64,000 bases of DNA. Source: Theristus sp. LFF4_11. Taxonomy: Eukaryota > Nematoda > Chromadorea > Monhysterida > Xyalidae. The notes below the pieces were generated by a model that saw only the letters and a program-made list of their open reading frames with translations, ran no database searches and was not told the origin of the DNA. Of the stretch, positions 43,501 to 50,904 are shown in pieces (within the stretch, counting starts at the first letter, position 1; each line of letters begins with the position of its first letter). The translations under genes and the position numbers were made by a program. The stretch is from NCBI GenBank assembly GCA_030248135.1, contig JASANC010002628.1, positions 62,001-126,000 of the forward strand. Reading direction: 5' to 3'.

Positions 43501-46116
43501 TCAAACTCACATAAACATATTATCTTTTATTTTGGATCCGAAAGTCGATGCGTTTGCACATAAAACACACGTTCGACAGTGAAAAAAAAACCTATCTATT
43601 GTTTCTCCGCGTCAGGCTCCGCCCATTCGTCGCCCTACTCGTCACACGGTGACCGCAAGACTGCAGGTGACCGACCAGCGGTCAGCAATGGCAGGTCGTC
43701 AGCGTCATCGAACCACACACCGCGGCATAACGTCTCATTCGGCGATGACAGGCAGACGAGGTTGGCGATTGTGGACGTTGGCGGAAAAGAAAGACACAGT
43801 GTTCACACAGATTTTACTGTCAGAAGTTTCGAACAGTTTGTGTGCGTGGTCTGCGGGCGACGTTGCGCATCCAATCAGCGTCGTTTGTGAAAACAGGCGA
43901 ATGCGGCACTAATTTGTTTTGCCAGCTGGCTGCGAATAGTTCCACCGCACGTCTATAGTTTGCTGCACACCACAGATAAACCGATGTTTGCAACCAGTTT
44001 TCGTGCGGTTACATACTGTGGCCAATGATAGGGGCAGCACAATGCACTAGTTCAGCTGGCAGTTTGTATTCCCACGGTGACTTATTCTACATTTAGTTTA
44101 CTTTCCTCCATTCCAGTCTCCCTCTGCCGGACTACCCCCAACAACAGTCCGAGCTTGAGACGACCGAAATGGACCCGGCCGATTCCGAACTAGTGGAACA
44201 CTTCCATCGTCTCTTCCACGTCGAGCGCGCCGATGTGATCAAGGAGCTGAACAAACTCGACGAGCTACAGCAGCAGGAGGAGCTACAGATCAAGATACTG
44301 TTCACTGTGATGGTGGTTTGTGTGGAGTGTTGTTGGTTGATTGTTTTTTTTTCATTTGGATGATTTGATGAGTTTGATGAAACGCCAGTTGCAGTTCTAC
44401 TTCATAACATATCCAACCAGCTGATTGGTTGATGCATGCATTCTGCGCATGAATTGTTATGGAGGCGGAGTTTGGTTTGCACAGAATCCATGCAGCACGT
44501 GACCACCAACCAATCAGCTAGTTGGATATGTTTTTGAGTTAGACTGTACATTGGTGACCAGCTTCATTGATCGGCTTCATGTGAGTGGGGAGATTCTTTG
44601 AACTTCAGACTAACTTGAACTTTGAGAAATGCCAAAATTCCGTCCAAGAAATAAAAACGCCAAGTGGCTTGCCTACTCATGCTGTCTTACACTTCTCTGG
44701 TATCATGCCGTGCACTGCAGAATAAAACTGATTGACTAACTGAAAAGTCGCTGCAATCATAAAACGTCAAGTCAACAGCGCAATTAGTGGGCCAGGTTAC
44801 ACGGGGGCTTGATGATCAACGAACGAACACTGAAGTAACAACTCATTTTGTTCAATTCAAACTCAACTTTTTTCCCTCCAGTTGTCCTATCGCTCCGTGA
44901 ATTCCTACGTTGCCGACAAACAACAGCAAGTGGCCGAGGTCCTGGACATGACGCCGCTGAATTCGACGCCCGGCGAACCAGCCACCGAACGTCTGAAGAC
45001 CGGCGTTTACTCGTTTCTGTTGGCCAACGCGAAACGGCAGCACGGAATGTCGAATGCCAAGGTTGGACGCTGGCTTTATTGTTCGATACACGAAGTTCGC
45101 TGTTTGCGGTTTCGCCAACTAGACGCATACCGCGGTGCCCCCTGGCTCGTCAGATGTTCATGTTTTTAGTGTTGGCTGGCCATAAACGTGGCCACCATTT
45201 ATTTGGCTGCTGGAACGGCTACAGTGGTCATAAGGTTGTAGAGGTACACTGAAAATCATTTCCAAACATGTTTTCCAAGCATTTTTCTGCCACACGCTGA
45301 ATTTTGTTTGACGACCACTGGTAGCCCAACTTGAAATGCTAAACGTTCCATCTTGTTTGGCTGCCACCGGAGCGTGAGCGTATGGTGTGAGTGTTTGAAA
45401 ATGGTTTTACTTTAGTAGCCAAATCAGTAGCCACGCTTTTGCAGTGCAGACAATTTAGCCAATCAGCAGTGTTGGCGTTTTTTTCTCAGCACGTCACCGC
45501 ACAAATCTGGAAGGCACTGTACGATTTTCCATCGTTGAAGAGTTGCATTCGTTTCAATCGATACATTCTGGACTGCGTCAATATCGCGTGGCATCTCGTG
45601 TGCGGCGTTAATGGTGACCCGCCAAGGTTGGCTTGTTGTTGTTGGGGATTTTAGGCGATGCTTTTAGCCAGGGCTAACCCAGAAAAGCGTACAGAACGCC
45701 GTCGAGTAGGGCGCCCATCGAGTTTTCTCTGTCATTAAGTGTCTATACACCCCTCGGCGGGGCTCGATCCCACGAACGCACAGACAAGAGTCTGACGCAC
45801 TACCACCAGACCACGAGAGTGACATAATTTATCGCTAATGTTGTTGATGTGGAATCATCGCCAATTCAACCCAACTATCTCGTTTCAGACAATTCAAATT
45901 TCAAAAACGTGTAATTCAAAAAAAATAATTTAAAAAACGTTCGAAATTTTCGCCAGATTCCAACTGGAATACGAGTCGATTGAGTTCGTGCCGGACCGCC
46001 ACTGTCGCTATCAAGGCTCGCTGCCGAACTCAAACCGCATCAGCCGTTTCATCTGGCCGGGTCTGATCGAGACGAAAACAATGCAGACTGTGACGAAGGC
46101 GATTGTGATCACGTGA
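31523..46116 (+). CDS. MIEAP/SPATA18-like protein with a long N-terminal extension, at least 16 exons
   Basis: Exons: 31523-31635, 32558-33671, 34121-34246, 35296-35449, 38865-39036, 39251-39490, 40927-40989, 41996-42151, 42515-42697, 43081-43230, 43616-43760, 44117-44312, 44882-45061, 45490-45626, 45957-46116. The last five (from 43616) give the family C-terminal domain: HFHRLFHVERADVIKELNKL, LSYRSVNSYVADKQQQV, AQIWKALYDFPSLKSC, AWHLVCGVNGDPPR and ISRFIWPGLIETK to the terminal KAIVIT. MIEAP acts in mitochondrial quality control in mammals; the role here is inferred. Residues from exon 2 on are Ser/Thr- and Asn-rich (poly-Asn around 33290-33400), then GQYRELAETLAGHVADGQFL and similar helical segments I cannot assign. 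Joins are in phase except between 35449 (phase 1) and 38865 (phase 0), which needs a further exon of length 3n+2; a piece at 38424 is a candidate. About 1,100 residues, twice vertebrate MIEAP. Confidence 0.8.
33676..33850 (+). repeat. 88-bp tandem duplication after a donor site
   Basis: TCGCTTT(C/T)GGTGGTGTTTTTGG through GCATCACATTTCGCCACCCA and CAGTCACCGCCCG occurs twice, starting at about 33680 and 33768, immediately inside the intron after exon 2 of the MIEAP-like gene. Confidence 0.8.
33883..34035 (+). repeat. tRNA-derived SINE, decayed head
   Basis: GTGGCCTGAGTGGTAGTTGT, GGGGTGTATCGGCACTTGAT, AACTCGATGGGCGCACTCTA and a CAACAACAACAACAACAACC tail. Confidence 0.85.
34371..34438 (-). pseudogene. 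tRNA-like sequence, not a functional tRNA
   Basis: On the minus strand GGTGGTCAAGCGGTCTAA resembles an A box and GTGGGTTCGATTCCCAGCC a strong B box and T arm. The two acceptor-stem halves (GACGGCA and CGAGGTC) do not pair beyond three bases, so I read this as a tRNA pseudogene or the head of another SINE. Intron of the MIEAP-like gene. Confidence 0.6.
34555..34712. repeat. MITE family 1 copy
   Basis: CCGCTGATTGGTTGGTGCGT, core GACAGACTCCGCCCGCATAG, GTGATCACCAACGAATGAGC and right end CCTATAATTTACAGTTCGAC followed by TGTAG. The left terminus runs into TGCGCGTTGCTGGAGAAATA rather than the usual inverted end. Confidence 0.8.
34965..35169. repeat. MITE family 3 (CRE ends), copy 2
   Basis: Inverse orientation to copy 1: AAACGTGTCCGGACTAACGT then GACGTCAT, through TTTGTTTACGGGAAGAAATC, to CATGACGTCATTTCAGTGGG then ACACGTTT. 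Lies between two exons of the MIEAP-like gene. Confidence 0.9.
35775..36120 (+). repeat. 173-bp direct duplication
   Basis: GTGTTCGCCCTTTCAATTTT opens a unit at 35775 and again at 35948. Both continue through GACACTTTCACAGT, AACAAAA and GGGTAAT to AAAGTTCG with moderate divergence. Confidence 0.75.
36184..37205 (+). repeat. Seven-copy 149-bp tandem array
   Basis: Units start at about 36184, 36333, 36482, 36631, 36780, 36928 and 37077. Each runs GTAATTCAATGCGCTGATCA, TTACGTGAGCAACTCTAGA, CTGAATCGTGACGATTTCGG, GGCGAAATCGGTCCAGAAAC to GTGTTTTCCA. Units 2-5 are almost identical; units 6-7 are visibly diverged. Intron of the MIEAP-like gene. Confidence 0.95.
37302..38335. mobile_element. 1-kb element with ~140-bp terminal inverted repeats
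   Basis: TATTATCTAAAAATGCGTGA and on to CATATTTTTGCGCCG (37302-37444) is repeated as its complement at 38189-38335 with very few differences. Between the ends lie a GC-rich section with GGAACCAATACCCTCGGCAT, a (TTTCG)n stretch at 37680-37705 and AT-rich sequence without an ORF. Probably a non-autonomous DNA transposon. Intron of the MIEAP-like gene. Confidence 0.85.
39061..39136. repeat. Foldback repeat, short
   Basis: CATTCATGAAGCAGTATTTA mirrored by CACGGTTTCATGAATG, 25 bases after an exon of the MIEAP-like gene. Confidence 0.85.
39576..40052 (-). mobile_element. G-run element, second copy in inverse orientation
   Basis: Ends TACCGTATTACCTCTATTAA and, inverted, TTATTAGAGGTAATACGGTA. C-runs of 7-10 bases next to both ends, CCCCCATGGGGG palindromes, and a core that is the complement of the 13.5-kb copy (TTGCAGTGAAAATGATGAAA, GGCCCCAAATGGATGAGTTA). 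Confidence 0.9.
40120..40207. repeat. Foldback repeat
   Basis: CATTCATGAGAAGCAGTATA and its mirror ACTACATACTGTTTCATGAA, followed by TGCCCCTTTA. About 70 bases from the G-run element. Confidence 0.85.
43256..43460. repeat. MITE family 3 (CRE ends), copy 3
   Basis: AAACGTGTCCCACTGAAATG then ACGTCAT at the left; ATGACGTCATTTTAGTCCGG then ACACGTTT at the right. Same orientation as copy 1. It begins 26 bases after the donor of an exon of the MIEAP-like gene. Confidence 0.9.
43522..43570 (+). repeat. MITE family 2, terminal fragment
   Basis: ATCTTTTATTTTGGATCCGA followed by a decayed GCGTTTGCACATAAAAC. Only one end is present. Confidence 0.5.
44388..44549. repeat. MITE family 1 copy
   Basis: CATATCCAACCAGCTGATTG, core GGAGGCGGAGTTTGGTTTGC, CACCAACCAATCAGCTAGTT and right end GAGTTAGACTGTA. 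Confidence 0.85.
45088..45158 (+). repeat. GC-rich 'GCAAGCACTG' repeat, decayed
   Basis: TTTGCGGTTTCGCC, GCATACCGCGGTGCCCCCTG and GGCTCGTCAG match the family; the first block is mutated. Confidence 0.6.
45635..45820 (-). repeat. tRNA-derived SINE
   Basis: Complement orientation: TTGTTGTTGGGGATTTTAGG tail, GTAGGGCGCCCATCGAGTTT body, GGCGGGGCTCGATCC B-box region and CACTACCACCAGACCACG head. Last intron but none of the MIEAP-like gene. Confidence 0.9.
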
Positions 46117-46334
46117 TTCGCTAGGCGTGTTTGAGTTGTAATTGGCACACACGTCTGCTGATTGGTTGGCTTGATTGATATGGATTGATATGCGGCTGGT
46201 TGGTCAGTGAATGAAAGTGAGTTTACATATCAATGATTGTCTCCAAAGTTTTTAGCATTCGCCTTTTTTTATCAGAACACTTTTTTTTCAAACGGCGCCG
46301 TGTTCATGAGTTATCAAGTATTTGTAACACTGTG

Positions 46335-46340
46335 AATAAA
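46335..46340 (+). terminator. Possible polyadenylation signal of the MIEAP-like gene
   Basis: AATAAA 219 bases after the stop codon, before the LTR element. Confidence 0.4.
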
Positions 46341-46750
46341 TGAATATAGTTTGTTTGTTTAGACCTGTCACTTTTCTCGCAGAACACTGAGCATGCGAAA
46401 CTTTGAATCACAGTAAGAAGAACAAATGTAACGGGTTTTGTTGGAATCAAAACACCTCATTATTGTGAATAAATCAGTTTTCCTTGAAACTCCGAAACCC
46501 GTTCTGTCTTTTTTCGCGAGCTCTGTACTCTGTGAAAAAGTGACAGCTTTAAACAAACATACACAAAGATGTTGTTGGTCCTCGTTCAGTCGTTTATTGA
46601 GAGACCCAGAATACTGGATTAGTATGGTTATATAGGCACAGAACTTCAATTAACACAATAATTATCACATCAAATCACCAATAATTACCTATTATTAGCT
46701 TCTTCCCCCTAACAAGCAAAAGAAAAAAGTAGTGGAAAGCTCATCACATA

Positions 46751-47647
46751 TCACGGTGGCAAAAGATCATCTTTGGGATTTTTGCGCCAGTTCCGGTTCA
46801 GCTGTGTTGATGACCGAAGCGCTGACGATCGCACACCACGGCCAAGCACTGCCTTGTTGCGCCACTGTTTTGACGACATCGTTGGCGAACGAATTCCAGA
46901 ACAACGCACCTTTCGACCATGCCATCGCTTTGCACGGAACATAGTTGGGTCACCATTCGACATTCGCAGTTGTGCACCTGGCGCACCTTTTTTCAGGGCC
47001 GGTCTAGTTGATGCGAAGCGGGCACCTGGTGCACTCTTATTCAGGGGCACACCCTTTTTCAGGGCCGGTACAGTTGAAGCTGATTTGGCACCTTGTGCAC
47101 TCTTAAGCAGAGACACACCCTTTTTCAGGGCCGGTGTTTTGTTGTCGAACGTCGATTTTTTTGGACGACCTTTGTCCAATGGTTGCGTTTTGCACGTACT
47201 GCGGCCAATCTTTTCATCCGTTTCTGCGCCGTTCGCCGTCTTATCTGCACTCTTGCGCTGCGTGTTTTTGATTTCTTGAAAGGAATTATACAACGCTAAT
47301 TCGTCCAGATCGAATGTCGATCCGCTAATTTTTAGATGCCGCTTATAATCAAAATACTGCGTCGAAAAATCCTTCACACTTTCAGCAAACTCATGCAACG
47401 GCAATTTCTTTGACGGGGAAATAGTGGCCTCTATATTACAACGCAAAGTTTCACTTAACTCTTTCCGTTGCTTAAAGACAGCACATAGCAGGTTGAGGCG
47501 TTTCCTGTCGTTGCGCTCACAGCACTGCTTAATCAACTTCCAAACGTCCGACCCTTTCAACTTCACGACGCTCGTTCGGTCGACAGATGACGTCGCACGA
47601 TGATGACGACTTGATTTGAGGGCTCGAATAGGATGACGTCCATTCAT
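46751..47647 (-). CDS. Gag-like ORF of the LTR element
   Basis: A single open frame of 298 residues starting MNGRHPIRALKSS. The N-terminal half is mixed helical (SDVWKLIKQCCERNDRKRL, LPLHEFAESVKDFSTQYFDY, DLDELALYNSFQEI), as in retrotransposon capsid proteins, though I cannot match it to a specific gag family. The C-terminal third is strongly basic and carries three copies of a roughly 21-residue repeat built on PALKKGV, each followed by an SA-x-GA(K/R) block. No zinc knuckle is visible, so the basic repeats may take over RNA binding. The frame is intact, consistent with recent activity. Confidence 0.7.
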   Translation of the reverse strand: MNGRHPIRALKSSRHHRATSSVDRTSVVKLKGSDVWKLIKQCCERNDRKRLNLLCAVFKQRKELSETLRCNIEATISPSKKLPLHEFAESVKDFSTQYFDYKRHLKISGSTFDLDELALYNSFQEIKNTQRKSADKTANGAETDEKIGRSTCKTQPLDKGRPKKSTFDNKTPALKKGVSLLKSAQGAKSASTVPALKKGVPLNKSAPGARFASTRPALKKGAPGAQLRMSNGDPTMFRAKRWHGRKVRCSGIRSPTMSSKQWRNKAVLGRGVRSSALRSSTQLNRNWRKNPKDDLLPP

Positions 47648-47685
47648 CTTGTCTGTTGATGATGATCAGAAGGTTGTTCGAACGT

Positions 47686-47952
47686 CCGGGCTCACCACAA
47701 AGATGTTGTTGGTCCTCGACCAAAGGTAACCAGACATTAGATAATGTGATCTAATTATGCGTATTTATCATTTATAATTAGGTAATTTACTCACTAATTA
47801 TGTTAGTTCTCGCCTATATAACTGTGATATTTCTTGTACATGGGGAGTCAGTTCTGAGATCGACATTAAAGTTAACTCTCTACTTCGGCTCATCGTTTGT
47901 GGTGAGCCCGACGTCTACAACACGCAGCCTTCGCTATTGAGATGGATCGTCG
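47686..47952. other. Internal LTR-like segment with two opposed primer-site-like motifs
   Basis: Between the gag ORF and the 5' LTR, the terminal 22 bases of the LTR (ACAAAGATGTTGTTGGTCCT...) recur at 47698-47719. TGGTGAGCCCGG follows on the minus strand (47697-47686), and TGGTGAGCCCGACGT lies on the plus strand at 47900-47914. Sequence of this kind typically follows an LTR. The segment also has its own TATATAAC. Confidence 0.6.
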
Positions 47953-48094
47953 ACAAAGATGTTGTTGGTCCTCGTTCAGTCGTTTATTGAGAGACCCAGA
48001 ATACTGGATTAGTATGGTTATATAGGCACAGAACTTCAATTAACACAATAATTATCACATCAAATCACCAATAATTACCTATTATTAGCTATAC

Positions 48095-48690
48095 TGTACG
48101 TCCAGTGCTAATCTAATGTTCTTCCATGAACGATTTTTCAAAACAGAATTTTCAGAAAGTTGACATTTCAGCAAAACTTACAAAAAACATTCTTAAACTC
48201 AGCATTCAAGAAAATCGGATCTGGCACGCTGATTGGCTGCATTCTGTCTAAAAACTTGTATTCCAATTCAAAAGCAAGTGGTTGTGTGTGAGCGAGCGAG
48301 CATTTTATTGCCAGTGATTTCATGTGTAAAATGTCAACCAGCAAAAGCTGCAGCAACTTTCAATCTTTGCAAATCTTTCCGAGATTGTAGTCAAAATAAA
48401 AGAAATGAAATGGGTGTTTTTCTTTAACATCGTTATCAGAATGCGAAACGCGTTTCGAGCGTTTGCTCCAAAAAATCTGCTCGGGTCGGGCATTTCGCTG
48501 CTTTCTTCATTTCCGGTAAAATCATCCAGCTGGAGCAGAAAAAACTAGATACTAAAATTGTTTGCTGTTTTTTGTTCGAAAAACCAGAATAACACGGTAT
48601 TTTTTCCAACAACTTGATAACTTAATAACATCGATACAATACCGTGAAGTCTTGCATACAAAGGTCTCCTTATATAAATCTGTCACCCTC
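48095..48690. other. Intergenic, nothing recognised
   Basis: AT-rich sequence between the LTR element and a SINE. No gene or repeat identified. Confidence 0.4.
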
Positions 48691-48872
48691 GTGGCCTGGT
48701 GGTAGTGCGTTAGACTACAGTCTGTGCGCTCGGGGGATCGAGCCCCGTCGAGGGGTGTACAGGCACTTAATGACAGAGAAAACTCGATGGGCGCCCTACT
48801 CAATGGCGTTCTGTACGCTTCTCTGGGTTAGCGCTGGCTAAAAACATCGCCTAAAAACCACAACAACAACAA
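48691..48872 (+). repeat. tRNA-derived SINE, well preserved
   Basis: GTGGCCTGGTGGTAGTGCGT head, CGGGGGATCGAGCCCCGTCG B-box region, AACTCGATGGGCGCCCTACT body, AAAAACATCGCCTAAAAACC and a CAACAACAAC tail. The best copy for building a consensus. Confidence 0.9.
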
Positions 48873-48969
48873 AAAATTTGAAACTCAAAAATTTCTGTAA
48901 GTCTTTACGGTATTGACAATCTGTAAATCCGTTTCAGCAAATTGAAAACAAAAAATCAAAAAAATCACC

Positions 48970-50085
48970 ATGAGTGTCGTCGCGCTGCGAGTGATTGTGA
49001 GCTCCATGGTAGACTGCTGTAAATGTGCCGCCTTGGTCTGCGTTTTGTTCACCACCGCGGCGTTGTGCATCTGCTCACTGGCTGGCGTGTTCATGATTTT
49101 CGGCCATATTCTTGACGGCCAGAATCAGTGGCCGCATTTTGAGAACGCCATCGGCTTCGGCGTGCTCGGCTTCGTCGCGCTGATTGTGTTGGGCCGTGTC
49201 GGCGTCTGGCTGTACGCATACTGCCAGAGTCAGATTGCGACCGCGACCGCACAACAGCAACGCAGGTTTCAGTTATTTTCAACAAAATATTGTGCTTATG
49301 GGATCATTTTGGCAAGGGGGCACTCACGGGGGAGGTGAGTACCTCCGGGGGAGGGGGTCCCGCGTTTTTGAGGGGTGGGTGTCAGGGTGGTGTCCCGGGA
49401 CCGCACCCACGTTCAAACAGTCTGTCATTGTGCTTACCAGCTCTGTTCGTTGCGTGGATCGCTGAATTCCAAAAGTGTTGCTTTAACAATTTCTTGAATG
49501 ACCCGCGTGTTTCAACAGCTTCCCATTGCTCTGATTGCGAGACAACAGGGCGTTTTCGTGTTCTGCAAAACAAAAGTGTAAAGGGGCATTCATGAAGTAG
49601 CATTTAGTGACCGCATAGCTATGTTTTAACACAGCTACGCATCACCAAATATTGCTCCATGAATGCCGCTTTATATAATTTTGAAAATCAAAAATTTGAA
49701 AAAAGTGGATTTGAATTTAAGGAGGTCTTACAAAACAAACATTGGGGGCACTTATAAACGGGGTAGGATTTCGACAAAGTCAAAATTATGAATTTTTGGT
49801 TTCCCGGTGGGGGGGGGTGGGGGGGTGGTTGCGGTGTTGTTCTTCAGCCGTACCGCGACCGCGCAACGTGACCGCATTGAATTGGCGACCGTGCCGGCGG
49901 ACGAGGGTACCCGCCGTCGCTGCGGTGTCTGCTGCGAGCGACCGCGAAACACCGCGGCCGTGCCGTGCGGTCATGTGTTCGCGTGCGCGGCGTGCGCCGA
50001 GAAGATTGCGAAATCGCCAGAAAACAATCAGTGCGCAGTTTGCCGTGGCAATGTTGAACGGTACCAGACGTTGTTTGATCATTGA
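48970..50085 (+). CDS. Two-pass membrane RING-finger protein (putative E3 ubiquitin ligase)
   Basis: Exons 48970-49265 and 49848-50085 join in phase (AG plus C gives Ser); 177 residues. Exon 1 encodes two membrane segments, ALVCVLFTTAALCICSLAGV and AIGFGVLGFVALIVLGRVGV, then YAYCQSQIATATAQQQR. Exon 2 encodes a C-terminal RING: CGVC, PCGHVFACAAC and CAVC, the C3HC4 arrangement found at the C-terminus of MUL1- and IAP-type ligases. It is much shorter than MUL1 and lacks its intermembrane domain, so I leave it unnamed. Probably an organelle- or endomembrane-anchored ligase, by inference. An acceptor at 48938 upstream of the ATG suggests a further 5' UTR exon. The intron holds a G-rich stretch and a foldback repeat. 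Confidence 0.82.
49585..49670. repeat. Foldback repeat in the RING-gene intron
   Basis: GGGGCATTCATGAAGTAGCA and its mirror TATTGCTCCATGAATGCCGC around GCTATGTTTTAACACAGC. Confidence 0.9.
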
Positions 50086-50904
50086 GAGCACTGCTTTTTG
50101 GGACTTGTAACTCTGCTTCTTTTTTGCTATGCGTCTTTTCAATGATTTTTACTTGCCGACCAGTTTCTCTTACCAGGTCTTCAACCGTCTTCGCGGAAAA
50201 GTATTCTTTCATTTTATTAAAAAAACATGTTGTAGCGACACATTTTATTGATTAATAGAACAGGTGGGCCTTTCTCTTTCTTGTGTACCGTATCAAATGA
50301 AAACGTGTTCATAATTCTGGACCACTCTGTACATTTGAGATTGAATTATTTTATTGACTGTATTCTCAATCGGGTTATTTTCTTACTGATGTAACGCCAT
50401 CCGTTTGTTTGCAAAATTGACGATGCAACACCACTTCGACAAGAATTTTATTCATTATCATCTATGGCAGCTGTGTAGTTTTTTCCGATTATTGAAATTA
50501 AAAAAAACAAAATTTAAATAGACAGAAAAATCCACGGAACTGTACAGAAATAATACAAGTAACCAAAACGTACTAAAGCTTTTTTGTTTTTCTTCCACAA
50601 AAATCAAGGGATGTTGCGGTAAACTGAAGTTTTAAACTGAACAAAAACTGTTTTTGCACCCTTTTGAGATTGGTTCCAGTTCAAATGAGAATGATTTTCA
50701 CCACATGCACAAAGAAGACATCTAATTTGATTGTAACTGTAGATAAATCAAGTTAAATCTAATTACTTGAAAAATCCAAGCTCAACCAAAAGAAACTTTT
50801 CATCCAGGAGTAGTATGACACATACCAGATTCTGGGTGTACCATTGCGCACAAAAACTCAACAAATAAAAAAATGTTGACAAAAAAACACAGTATAAAAT
50901 CAAA
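50086..50904. other. 3' flanks of the RING gene and TMEM198 (tail to tail)
   Basis: ATTAAA at 50217 could end the RING transcript; AATAAA motifs on the minus strand near 50243, 50353 and 50445 could end TMEM198. No ORF of note. Confidence 0.4.

Larger units (their letters stand above)
46563..48090 (-). mobile_element. Short LTR retrotransposon, gag-only
   Basis: Two direct repeats of 138 bp, 46563-46700 and 47953-48090, look identical base for base. Each has, on the minus strand, a TATA-like CTATATAACC and an AATAAA. The element is flanked by ATAC on both sides (46559-46562 and 48091-48094), a 4-bp target duplication. A purine tract (AGGGGGAAGA, minus strand) abuts the 3' LTR at 46701. The LTR ends are AG...GT rather than TG...CA. 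Only a gag-like ORF is present, with no protease, reverse transcriptase or integrase, so it must depend on a partner element. Confidence 0.85.

Noticed and set aside
48331..48345. tRNA gene calls on the SINE heads
   Set aside because: The heads have Pol III-like boxes but no closing acceptor stem and are followed by a shared SINE body and CAA tail at several loci, so they are repeats.
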